A stretch of DNA of 64,000 nucleotides, from assembly GCF_900188145.1 (NCBI RefSeq), contig NZ_FZOJ01000004.1:228701-292700 (forward strand), given 5' to 3'. A model generated the notes under the pieces. That model was given only the letters and a program-made list of their open reading frames with translations. It did not search any database and was not told the DNA's origin. The DNA is from Anaerovirgula multivorans. GTDB taxonomy: Bacteria > Bacillota > Clostridia > Peptostreptococcales > Natronincolaceae. A program made the position numbers and the translations under genes. Each line of letters starts with the position of its first letter. The first letter of the stretch is position 1. Shown piece by piece: positions 42,782 to 50,635 of the stretch.

Positions 42782-43486
42782 CTATAATTTTTTATTCAAC
42801 CAGTCTCCCAACCACTGAATTAGCTGCACCATAATAAATAACAATAACACAGAGGTGTAGAGTACTGCATTATTAAAGCTTTGATATCCATAATTTAGGG
42901 CTACTGCACCTAAACCACCAGCCCCCACTGCCCCTGCCATTGTTGTACAGGAAAGATAGGTAATGGTAGTGAGTATTGTCCCAGAGACAATGGTGGGAAT
43001 AGCTTCTTTTAACATTACCCTAAAGATAATTTGCATATTGGAAGCACCAAATGAGCGAGCAGCCTCAATAAGCTGCTTATCTACTTGAATGAAGGCATTT
43101 TCAAAAATTCTTGCTAAAAATGGTGTTGCTGCAATGGTTAACGGCAATATCGCGGCTTTTTCACCTATTGTTGTTCCAACTATCATTCTGGTAATGGGAG
43201 AAATTGCAACAATTAATATGATAATTGGAAAAGAACGAACACTATTAACTATAAAGTCTAAAACCTTATAAACTTTATTATTTGGTTTTAAACCGTCAGG
43301 ACGAGTGATGACCATCGCAATTGATAAAGCAAATCCTAAAACAAACGCAAATAGCATGGTAAAAACTAGCATTCTTAGTGTACTTAAGATAGATGGAGCA
43401 ATGATTCCTTTAAAGTATTTCCACCACATTGTCCAAAAAGCTTCGTTTAATATTGTGTTCTCCTCCCTTCCTATTATCATCATCAA
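42782..43486 (-). CDS. MetI-like ABC transporter permease
   Basis: Integral membrane permease of the methionine-type importer with five to six helices. Motifs: STLRMLVFTMLFAFVLGFALSIAMVITRPDG, NSVRSFPIIILIVAISPITRMIVG, and the EAA loop LIEAARSFGASNMQIIFRVMLKEAIPTIVSG, then MAGAVGAGGLGAVALNYGYQ. The coordinates give the longest frame, but its first ATGs have no ribosome site. AGGGAGGAG lies seven to ten codons in, and the only in-frame codon at good spacing is ATA (43453); the next ATG is 43429 (MWWKYF). The start is therefore uncertain. The long form overlaps metN by 77 bp. Confidence 0.88.
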   Translation of the reverse strand: MMMIIGREENTILNEAFWTMWWKYFKGIIAPSILSTLRMLVFTMLFAFVLGFALSIAMVITRPDGLKPNNKVYKVLDFIVNSVRSFPIIILIVAISPITRMIVGTTIGEKAAILPLTIAATPFLARIFENAFIQVDKQLIEAARSFGASNMQIIFRVMLKEAIPTIVSGTILTTITYLSCTTMAGAVGAGGLGAVALNYGYQSFNNAVLYTSVLLLFIMVQLIQWLGDWLNKKL

Positions 43487-44456
43487 TTTCAGTACAGTCT
43501 ATAAACTTCCAAGTAACTTTATGCTTATTAAGGTATTCCGTTACATCTCTAAGATTTTCCTCTGATATATTTATAATTACTGATCCTAAAACACTGTTGC
43601 GGTAGTTCTCCATCTCTCCACCCAAAATCATAAAATCAGTTTCAAGTTCTCTTGCCATTCTAGTAATAACAGGTTTATCAGACAGCTCTTTAGATAGGAG
43701 TATACGTAGGTTAATTCCCTTTTGCGGTAGAGTAAGGTCTTTAACACCAATAAGGTTGCGTAGGGCTTTTGGCTGCCTTAAAAAGATTTCTTCTACCACC
43801 CCAGCCTCTGCTATTCTTCCGTTTTCTAGAATGGAAATCTCTTCACATGCGCTTCTCAGGACCGACATTTGATGTGTAACAATAACAATAGTAATTCCAA
43901 GCTCATTGTTAATTTTATTTATAAGGGAGATTATTGATTTTGCAGTTTGTGGATCAAGTGACGAGGTAGCTTCATCACACAAGAGAATTTTTGGATTCAT
44001 CGAAAGTGCCCGTGCGATAGCGACACGTTGTTTTTGACCGCCTGATATCTCTCTAGGTTTGGCATAAAGCTTATCAGAGATACCTACTAATTCTACTAAT
44101 TCCTTTACTTTTTTATCAATCTGTTTTTTGCTATACTTCCAACATTTCATTGGCAAAGCAATGTTTTCGTATACTGTCATTCGACTTAGTAGCGAGAACT
44201 GTTGAAAGATCATTCCAATCTCTCTTCTAAATTCTCTTGCGGCTTCATTGTTTAAGCTTTTAACCTCTATACCATCTACAATAAGACTACCTTCCTCATA
44301 GTTTTCTAACCCATTGATACACCTAAGTAATGTGGATTTACCAGCACCACTGCGACCCACCAAGCCATAAATCTTGCCTTTGCCAATAGTAAGGTTTATA
44401 TCGCTTAATACCTGTAGTTCTCCAAAGGATTTTTTCAAGTTTTTAATTTCAATCAC
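43410..44456 (-). CDS. MetN-like ABC transporter ATPase
   Basis: ATP-binding subunit of 348 residues. Walker A GRSGAGKST, Q-loop MIFQQFSLLS, signature ISGGQKQRVAIARALS, Walker B ILLCDEATSSLD and switch IVIVTHQMS are all intact. The C-terminal third is a NIL domain (LRILLSKELSDKPVITRMARELETDF and SVIINISEENLRDVTEYL), typical of MetN where it binds methionine for feedback inhibition. About 25 residues (DDDNRKGGEHNIKRSFLDN) extend beyond the NIL end and overlap the permease gene. Confidence 0.93.
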   Translation of the reverse strand: MIEIKNLKKSFGELQVLSDINLTIGKGKIYGLVGRSGAGKSTLLRCINGLENYEEGSLIVDGIEVKSLNNEAAREFRREIGMIFQQFSLLSRMTVYENIALPMKCWKYSKKQIDKKVKELVELVGISDKLYAKPREISGGQKQRVAIARALSMNPKILLCDEATSSLDPQTAKSIISLINKINNELGITIVIVTHQMSVLRSACEEISILENGRIAEAGVVEEIFLRQPKALRNLIGVKDLTLPQKGINLRILLSKELSDKPVITRMARELETDFMILGGEMENYRNSVLGSVIINISEENLRDVTEYLNKHKVTWKFIDCTEIDDDNRKGGEHNIKRSFLDNVVEIL

Positions 44457-44547
44457 ATCGCAACACCATCAATCCTAAATATAATATATAAAAAGTGGAA
44501 AAATTTTTTTCCACTTTCTACACTTGTTTAAATATCAAACTAAAGAA

Positions 44548-45408
44548 TTATTTCTTTTCATAGCGAACCAATGTACCCTGAAAGATTTCGTCAAATTTCC
44601 CTCTCATTTCATCTGACTCAAGAATCTCCATAGCATCTTTAACCCATTCTTTATCTACTGAATTAGGTGCGACAGTAAGCCCAACAGGGAAATCTACTGT
44701 AGTCATATCCTCAGCAAGAAAAGAGTTAGGATCAATGCCAGCAGCTCTGATTCTAGTGGCTGGACAAATAACGGCATCGGCATCATCTATACTTCTTGCA
44801 GTCGCACTAATTTCTGTCTCTAAAAGTTTAATATTTCTTGGGTTATCTTCAATATCAAGGATTGTATAGAAGTTTTCAGTCTTTTCTCCAAGGGTTAAAA
44901 GGCCCAGTTTTTCTAGCATTTCTAAGCTTTTTTCTATATTTGTAGGATCTCCAGGAACTGCAATAATTGCATTGTTGGGAATCTCTTCAATACTCTTATA
45001 TTTAGATGAATAAATGGCTGTCCTGTAGTAACCAAGGTAAGGCTCAATCATCTGAAGATTACTATCGTTTTCTTTATTGAATGTTTCAATCCATGGCAGA
45101 TGATTATGGATAAATCCATCTATATCCCCATCTTTTGTAGCAATTGCAGGCATATTGTTTGCATCAAAAAGTACTACTTCAGCATCATAACCCTTCTCAA
45201 TAAGTGCATCTTTTAATAAAGAAGTGAAGGGTTCTATGGTGGAAAGAGCTCCTAATTTAATAGTTCCCTTTACTTCAGGATTTTCTGTAGAAGCTTCTGT
45301 TGGATTTTCTGATGGTGTTGTTGCCTCTTGTTTTGCACAACCTATAACAGAAAGAGACATAACTAAAACTAGTGTTAGGCATAAAGCTTTTAAAATTGCA
45401 GACTTCAT
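44548..45408 (-). CDS. MetQ/NlpA-family substrate-binding lipoprotein
   Basis: Extracytoplasmic solute-binding protein of 286 residues. The signal peptide ends in the lipobox LSVIGC with lipidated Cys24, followed by a Ser/Thr/Glu-rich linker. The NlpA fold is seen in IKLGALSTIEPFTSLLKDALIEKGYDAEVV, DGFIHNHLPWIETFN, IAVPGDPTNIEKSLEMLEKLGLLTL and DAVICPATRIRAAGIDP. MetQ proteins bind methionine, but this branch differs in the binding segment and is paired with DUF169, so the substrate may be something else. No SAM riboswitch or T-box is visible upstream. Confidence 0.92.
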   Translation of the reverse strand: MKSAILKALCLTLVLVMSLSVIGCAKQEATTPSENPTEASTENPEVKGTIKLGALSTIEPFTSLLKDALIEKGYDAEVVLFDANNMPAIATKDGDIDGFIHNHLPWIETFNKENDSNLQMIEPYLGYYRTAIYSSKYKSIEEIPNNAIIAVPGDPTNIEKSLEMLEKLGLLTLGEKTENFYTILDIEDNPRNIKLLETEISATARSIDDADAVICPATRIRAAGIDPNSFLAEDMTTVDFPVGLTVAPNSVDKEWVKDAMEILESDEMRGKFDEIFQGTLVRYEKK

Positions 45409-45600
45409 CGTATTTTTCTCCTCATTTCTATGAATTATTTATTTTTACATTAGAGCAACTCAGGAAAAATATATCATAGCACTGTAACAACGTCCAATAC
45501 AAAAATTTAATGATTAAAACATTATCTATAGATGAAATTTATAACTGATGAACATATTTCCTTTGATCTTCTACTCTTAAACCTTATCCCTACCAAAAAT

Positions 45601-45645
45601 ATTCCCGCAGCAAATCAAGATTTCTCCTGCATTCACTACGAGAAT
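45601..45645 (-). repeat. Dispersed terminator-like hairpin, copy 2
   Basis: ATTCCCGCAG and CTACGAGAAT pair with two mismatches; the inner AAATC-AA-GATTT loop is conserved. The minus strand continues ATATTTTTGG. It lies between the ptsI relic and metQ and would end the mtl transcript. Confidence 0.65.
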
Positions 45646-45755
45646 TTTTATAAGATAATTATTCCATTTTACTTGCCCCTAACTTGCTACCTTGTTTCTT
45701 AAGTAGCATCTGCAAGTTTTTCATCATGATTATACAAACTTTAGCAGCTTATTCT

Positions 45756-45948
45756 TTACATATTCATTGTAATATAATTTTCTATTCCCTCAGCTGTTCC
45801 AAGCTTTAATATTTTTTCTGCCATATCTTTGACCTTGGTATATTCGATATTAGTGATTACTTTTCTTATTGATATTCTGATTCACTTCTCGTATTACTAG
45901 AGCTTTACCAATAGCTACCCCTGAGGAAGCAGCAATACCCTTTAGCAT
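45756..45948 (-). pseudogene. Enzyme I (ptsI) relic, middle deleted
   Basis: The ATG at 45948, with GGGGG upstream, opens MLKGIAASSGVAIGKALVI and stops after 32 codons. This is the exact start of PTS enzyme I. In the next frame the sequence continues RKVITNIEYTKVKDMAEKIL, then KLGTAEGIENYI, to a stop at 45756, the typical enzyme I C-terminus. About 500 of 570 residues, including the phospho-His domain, are gone. Start and stop survive, and the junction changes frame. It follows ptsH as in a normal ptsHI pair. The remainder of 45409-46181 contains hairpins and a 22-codon frame at 45659-45727 that I cannot assign. Confidence 0.75.
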
Positions 45949-46117
45949 TTTATTTCCCCCTTATATCAACACTTTCCTTCTGTTCTATAGGAAAAAGAAT
46001 AATAGGTATAGACATTAGCCTGTATACTTTAATTTTAATATACACGGTCTACGGTTTCGCTCTTGGCTGAAAAACGTAACCAAGGATTGCAAATGTAGCC
46101 CTTAGCATATTAAAATT

Positions 46118-46158
46118 ACTAAGCACATACCAGTCATAAGAAAGGATATATGCTTAGT
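46118..46158 (-). terminator. Terminator after ptsH
   Basis: ACTAAGCA (46118-46125) pairs with TGCTTAGT (46151-46158), with further ATA/TAT pairing inside. The minus strand continues with AATTTTAAT. It lies 25 bp after the ptsH stop. Confidence 0.55.
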
Positions 46159-46181
46159 AGTCTTTTCAATGTCTATTTTTC

Positions 46182-46448
46182 TTAAAATCCAGTCTCAACT
46201 AATGTGCCTAGTTCACTGATAGCTATATCCTCATCTTCACCGTCTGCAATAATGGTTATTTTATCACCATTAGCTGCAGCCATTGCCATGATAGATATAA
46301 TACTTTTCCCTGCATATTCCTTTGATGCATCATCATTTTTAATAATCTTTATATTTGATTTAAAGGATGAAGCTGCTTTAACAAAAATAGATGCTGGTCT
46401 TGCATGTAATCCCTCACTGCTTTTTATTGTTAAAGTAATTTTTTTCAT
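46182..46448 (-). CDS. HPr-family phosphocarrier
   Basis: Phosphate carrier of the sugar PTS, 88 residues from the second ATG (46448), which is better spaced from AGAGGTGG. The phospho-acceptor His15 lies in GLHARPASIFV. The regulatory serine of Gram-positive HPr is present in AGKSIISIMAMAA. The insertion around KNDDASKEY makes it slightly unlike the housekeeping HPr, so it may be an operon-specific HPr. It is co-transcribed after the zinc dehydrogenase, and a ptsI relic follows. Confidence 0.92.
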   Translation of the reverse strand: MKKITLTIKSSEGLHARPASIFVKAASSFKSNIKIIKNDDASKEYAGKSIISIMAMAAANGDKITIIADGEDEDIAISELGTLVETGF

Positions 46449-46481
46449 CATTCCACCTCTTTATAAAATGAATTTAGTTCA

Positions 46482-47747
46482 TCATATAGTTTTTGTATAG
46501 TTTTCCAATAAATATTTTTCAGCCTCAGCGGACCATAACCCCTTATGCCTACTCGTAATCTCCGCAAGTCCCGCAAAGAATGGATCCTTCTTTCCCTTTT
46601 CCTCAAATTCATCTATAGCAGTTAATTCCATATCCATATGAGTATAAATCAGCTTCTTCCCCCCTTGTATGTCAGGTAGATTTAAAGTTGTATCTGCTAC
46701 CGCATTTAATCCTCCTATATGAGTCACCATAACTGCCGGATTAATTATTTTAGCCGCTGACATTTCCAGAGACTCCCTCATATCATCAGTATTCCCTCCA
46801 GTCGTTCCCATGATATGAGTTGCACCATAATGAACATTATAGAAATTTACCTGTGCTGAAAAATTTGTATCTGTAGGTCCTGCGAAAAAGTTTAGGCATC
46901 CATCTTTACCTAGGATTTTATCTGCATCCTCAATTAATCCTTTCACTGGAGCATAAACAAAAACATCATCATAGCCTGTGCCATTTGTAAAGCCCTTTAA
47001 ATGCTCACTTGCATTATCAAGATTTTTTGTATTGACAAAGATTAATTCTACGCCATTTTTTTTGGCCTCTTCTATAGTGAAAAGTGAACGAGCCCACGCT
47101 ATTCTATCCTCATCAATATCTGCCACTACTATTAGGCTTGGTTTCTTGTCTCGATGAATGATATAATCTATGGCTCCTAAGCCCATAGGACCACAACCTG
47201 CTAAAATCGCCATTTTACCACCTTCAACGATTTCCATAGCATGGTCATACCTTCCTGGAACAGTATGATAGGTAGCATGAAAGGCTCCTATGACACAAGA
47301 CATTGGCTCTGCAAGAGAAGCGTCATAGAAGGCTTCTCCCTCATAGGGCAGCAAGCATCCTAACTCCATAACCTCCTGTGGAATAATTGTATAGGTGCAG
47401 TTTCCACCAAAATACTTATAGGAATAACCTGGAGAATCCATACTGCCTTTGTAGTTTAGCGCTGGTTGTATGGCAAACTTATCACCTGCTTTAAATTGAT
47501 GTTGCCACTTCTCCCCCACTTCCACGATTACACCAGCAAATTCATGACCAATAATGATGGGGTTTTCAGAAACATCCTTTGGAACTCGCTTGTGATTTTC
47601 TCCTAAAATAGCTGCCTTATAGGTTGACATACAAATACTATCGGTAATTACCTCAACTAAGATTTCATCATTCTTTATTTTAGGTAATTCAAATTCTTCT
47701 AATCTCAAATCATTTGCTCCATATAATCGTACTGCTTTTGTTTTCAT
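46482..47747 (-). CDS. Zinc-binding dehydrogenase, SorE-like sugar-phosphate oxidoreductase
   Basis: Medium-chain dehydrogenase of 421 residues, longer than usual and matching the L-sorbose-1-phosphate reductase-like group found in hexitol PTS operons. GHEFAGVIVEVGEKW gives the conserved Gly-His-Glu zinc site, and DSICMSTYKA contains the first metal cysteine. The Rossmann part reads AILAGCGPMGLGAIDY, with ADIDEDRIAWARSLF. No mannitol-1-phosphate dehydrogenase gene (mtlD) is present in the operon, so this enzyme probably oxidises the imported hexitol phosphate to a ketose phosphate (inference). It starts 3 bp after the kinase stop. Confidence 0.83.
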   Translation of the reverse strand: MKTKAVRLYGANDLRLEEFELPKIKNDEILVEVITDSICMSTYKAAILGENHKRVPKDVSENPIIIGHEFAGVIVEVGEKWQHQFKAGDKFAIQPALNYKGSMDSPGYSYKYFGGNCTYTIIPQEVMELGCLLPYEGEAFYDASLAEPMSCVIGAFHATYHTVPGRYDHAMEIVEGGKMAILAGCGPMGLGAIDYIIHRDKKPSLIVVADIDEDRIAWARSLFTIEEAKKNGVELIFVNTKNLDNASEHLKGFTNGTGYDDVFVYAPVKGLIEDADKILGKDGCLNFFAGPTDTNFSAQVNFYNVHYGATHIMGTTGGNTDDMRESLEMSAAKIINPAVMVTHIGGLNAVADTTLNLPDIQGGKKLIYTHMDMELTAIDEFEEKGKKDPFFAGLAEITSRHKGLWSAEAEKYLLENYTKTI

Positions 47748-47750
47748 CCA

Positions 47751-48698
47751 TTAAACCACCCTTCTATTGTCGTAAGTAATCAGCTTAACCTTTTTTTGTA
47801 ACTCCTTAATAACCCTAAGCTCACCTGGTTCAGTACCAGAAGTCATTACGGCGGCTGCACTGGTTGCTGCTGCTAGCTTAATTGCTTTTTCTAGCGAATA
47901 TCCCCTATGGGTTGATACTGCTAGGGCTCCAACCATAGAATCTCCTGCTCCTACAGTACTGATGGCATCCACTTCAATTCCCTCTACGATGACAGTCTCT
48001 TCCCTCGTCATAAATATTGAGCCTTCTCCACCTAATGATATTACAATCAGTTCAACGCCATATTTTAAAATATCCCTTGCAATCTCTATTGCTTCATTTA
48101 TGCTTGCAATTTTGGTATTATAAAGTCTTTCAAGTTCATGGATATTAGGCTTAACTAAATAGGGTCCTGCCTCAATCCCCTGCCTTAAAAGCTCTCCATC
48201 TGCATCTAATATTGTTTTTACATCCTTTTTCTTTGCCTTAGCTATTAAAACCTTGTAAATACTACTATCTATATTGCTAGGAACACTTCCTGATAAAACC
48301 AAAATGTTTTTGTCATTTACTGACTCTATGATTTTATTGATTACCTCTTCTAAATCATAATCAGATATGTCAGGTCCCTTCTCATTAATATCAGTATTTA
48401 AACTATTTATTCTATCAACAATCTTTATATTGGTTCTTGTTTCTCCCTCTACAAATACAAAGTCATTCTCAATTTCTAATAAATCTAATTGTTTTTTTAT
48501 GAATCCTCCTGATTTTCCAGCTAAAATGCCCACGGCTTTGCTTTTTTCTCCTAGTACATGTACCACCTTTGATACATTAATCCCTTTGCCACCAGCATCT
48601 AACCTGGCTGAAGATACTCTATTAACATGATTCACTTGGAATGCATCTATCTCTATAGTTTTATCAACTGCAGGATTTAACGTTAAAGTTATGATCAT
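47751..48698 (-). CDS. 1-phosphofructokinase/PfkB-family sugar-phosphate kinase
   Basis: PfkB kinase of the FruK/LacC branch, 315 residues from the second ATG (48698), better spaced from GAGGTG. Substrate motif LTLNPAVDKTIEIDAF, LDAGGKGINVSKVVHVLG, VLSGSVPSNIDSSIY, and the catalytic and ATP-binding VDAISTVGAGDSMVGALAV with its catalytic Asp, all intact. It would phosphorylate fructose-1-phosphate, tagatose-6-phosphate or a similar ketose phosphate to a bisphosphate. With the SorE-like dehydrogenase it gives a route from hexitol phosphate to glycolysis. Confidence 0.9.
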   Translation of the reverse strand: MIITLTLNPAVDKTIEIDAFQVNHVNRVSSARLDAGGKGINVSKVVHVLGEKSKAVGILAGKSGGFIKKQLDLLEIENDFVFVEGETRTNIKIVDRINSLNTDINEKGPDISDYDLEEVINKIIESVNDKNILVLSGSVPSNIDSSIYKVLIAKAKKKDVKTILDADGELLRQGIEAGPYLVKPNIHELERLYNTKIASINEAIEIARDILKYGVELIVISLGGEGSIFMTREETVIVEGIEVDAISTVGAGDSMVGALAVSTHRGYSLEKAIKLAAATSAAAVMTSGTEPGELRVIKELQKKVKLITYDNRRVV

Positions 48699-48736
48699 CA
48701 TCTCACCTCAATTTAACATTTTGTCATTACGCTTAA

Positions 48737-50617
48737 CTACATCGTCTCTGCTGTGAATTTGTTGTAAATTTTTTCCACATTTTTTGTGTTCTTAAGCATT
48801 TCCACATCCTCTTCATCCTCAAGGGCGGAGGCAATATTTGATAAGATATTTAAATGTTCATTTCCAGATCCAGCTATGCCAATCACTAGGTAAGCTTTTT
48901 CTTCCCCAAAATCTACTCCATTTGGAAATTGCAGGACTACCATCCCTGATTTTTTTATACTGCTCTTTGAAGATCCAACTCCGTGGGGAATTGCCACTCC
49001 CATGCCAATATAGGTGCTAAGTTGTTCTTCTCTTTTAAGCATAGCATCTATATAATCCTTATCTACATATCCACTATCCACCAATAGCTGCCCTGCCATT
49101 TTGATGGCTTCCGTTTTTTCTACACTTTTTTGATTCAGCTTTATATTTGATTTTTTTAGTATACCATTATCTTCTGTCTCACTGACCTCACTGTTGCCTG
49201 CTACATTAGTTTTCTTTTGAAGTCTAGTAATCAAGCAATCAATCTCAGAATCATGGAAATAATCTTTAATGGATATATGTTCAGCATCCTTCGCAATGGC
49301 TTTGGCTCTACTGGATAGCCCTTCATGGGTTATAACAAGCTCTGCATCCTTGGGAATTTCGTTGATTGAAGTGTTAATCACCTCTATATCTAAACCGACA
49401 TCTCTTAATTTTGATTTTAAGTTTGTGGCAGCCATAGCACTGGAGCCCATCCCGGCATCACATGCAAAGATAATCCTACTGACTGTCAGCTTTGATTTTT
49501 TCCCCTTTAATTCTACTGCCTTTTCCTTCGCTTCCATTAATTCATTTTCATCTAACTTGTTGTTGTTTCTTTTGATGAAGTAGGCTGCGATTAAAAAGCT
49601 CACTGCCGTTGATACAATTACTCCTGCCAAAACAGGAATATATCCTCCCCTTGGGGTCATTGCCATTAATGCAAATATACTTCCCGGTGAAGGTGTGGCC
49701 ACTAAACCTGCTCCCAATGCACTAAAGGTTAAGATACCACTGGCTCCACCCGCTACAACCGCCAACAATAATATGGGGTTCATCAATACATAAGGGAAGT
49801 AGATTTCATGGATTCCCCCCAGGAAGTGGATAATAACTGCTCCCGGAGCTGATTGCTTCACCATGCCCTTTGAGAATACCCAGTAGGCCAATAGTATTCC
49901 GAGTCCTGGGCCTGGGTTGGTTTCCAGCAGGAAAAAGAGTGATTTGCCTATTTCATTTACCTGCTGTATCCCCAATGGTCCCAATACTCCATGGTTCATA
50001 GCATTATTTAAAAATAAGATTTTTCCTGGTTCGATGAACAATGAAGCTAAGGGTAGTAAACCTACATTAACGATCCCCTCTACGCCTGCCCTAAGTACAT
50101 TGTTTAGTCCCAGTACGACAGGACCGATGGCTAAGTATGCCAGTAATGCTACGATGGTACCAATAATTCCTACTGAAAAGTTGTTTACTAACATTTCAAA
50201 ACCTGCTGGGATTTTTCCTTCTACTGCTTCATCAAACTTTTTGATGGCATAGCCTCCTACGGGTCCCATGATCATAGCTCCGATAAACATCGGTATATCT
50301 GCACCAACGATCACTCCCATGGTTGCTACTGCACCTAGCACGCCGCCTCTTGTTTCTCCTACCATTTTTCCTCCCGTATAACCAATAAGTAATGGCAGTA
50401 AATAGGTAATCATTGGACCAACCAATGCTGCTAAATTCTCATTTGGTCTCCAGCCTGTTGGGATAAACAATGCTGTGATGATTCCCCAGGCGATAAAGGC
50501 CCCTATATTTGGCATTACCATTCCGCTTAAAAATCTTCCAAAGCTTTGTATTTTTTCTTTAGTATCTTTCGTATTTTTATTAAGCTGATTTTCACTTGCT
50601 GCTATATTTTCATTCAT
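48737..50617 (-). CDS. Mannitol-type PTS enzyme IICBA
   Basis: About 626 residues from the ATG at 50617, which has AGGAGA 7 nt upstream and follows the mtlR stop closely. IIC membrane domain (about 20-350; [33 protein letters not shown] with the GIHE motif). IIB ([19 protein letters not shown], phospho-cysteine), then a linker. IIA at the C-terminus (GMGVAIPHG, phospho-histidine). It transports and phosphorylates a hexitol, probably mannitol. Its IIC DNA is nearly identical to that of the IICB gene upstream, whereas the IIB parts differ. Confidence 0.93.
   Translation of the reverse strand: MNENIAASENQLNKNTKDTKEKIQSFGRFLSGMVMPNIGAFIAWGIITALFIPTGWRPNENLAALVGPMITYLLPLLIGYTGGKMVGETRGGVLGAVATMGVIVGADIPMFIGAMIMGPVGGYAIKKFDEAVEGKIPAGFEMLVNNFSVGIIGTIVALLAYLAIGPVVLGLNNVLRAGVEGIVNVGLLPLASLFIEPGKILFLNNAMNHGVLGPLGIQQVNEIGKSLFFLLETNPGPGLGILLAYWVFSKGMVKQSAPGAVIIHFLGGIHEIYFPYVLMNPILLLAVVAGGASGILTFSALGAGLVATPSPGSIFALMAMTPRGGYIPVLAGVIVSTAVSFLIAAYFIKRNNNKLDENELMEAKEKAVELKGKKSKLTVSRIIFACDAGMGSSAMAATNLKSKLRDVGLDIEVINTSINEIPKDAELVITHEGLSSRAKAIAKDAEHISIKDYFHDSEIDCLITRLQKKTNVAGNSEVSETEDNGILKKSNIKLNQKSVEKTEAIKMAGQLLVDSGYVDKDYIDAMLKREEQLSTYIGMGVAIPHGVGSSKSSIKKSGMVVLQFPNGVDFGEEKAYLVIGIAGSGNEHLNILSNIASALEDEEDVEMLKNTKNVEKIYNKFTAETM
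49515..50539. repeat. Near-identical IIC block, copy 1
   Basis: About 1.03 kb nearly identical to 53152-54176 (constant offset 3637 bp). A patch at about 50007-50090 holds roughly ten differences; outside it only scattered changes are seen. Identity stops abruptly near 50539 and fades below 49515. Confidence 0.88.
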
Positions 50618-50635
50618 GTGAATCTCTCCTGTCAT

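Noticed and set aside
45409..45600. SAM riboswitch or T-box upstream of the MetQ-like gene
   Set aside because: No S-box or T-box core sequence (for example TGGGTGG-type T-box) is seen.
45659..45727. A 22-codon minus-strand frame (MMKNLQMLLKKQG and onward)
   Set aside because: No ribosome site; could be the tail of a lost gene beside the ptsI relic, but unassignable.
29737..46100. A shared 15-mer (AGGGCTACATTTGCA) at ~29737 (plus) and ~46086 (minus)
   Set aside because: A few 15-bp matches are expected by chance in a window of this size, and the flanks do not extend it.
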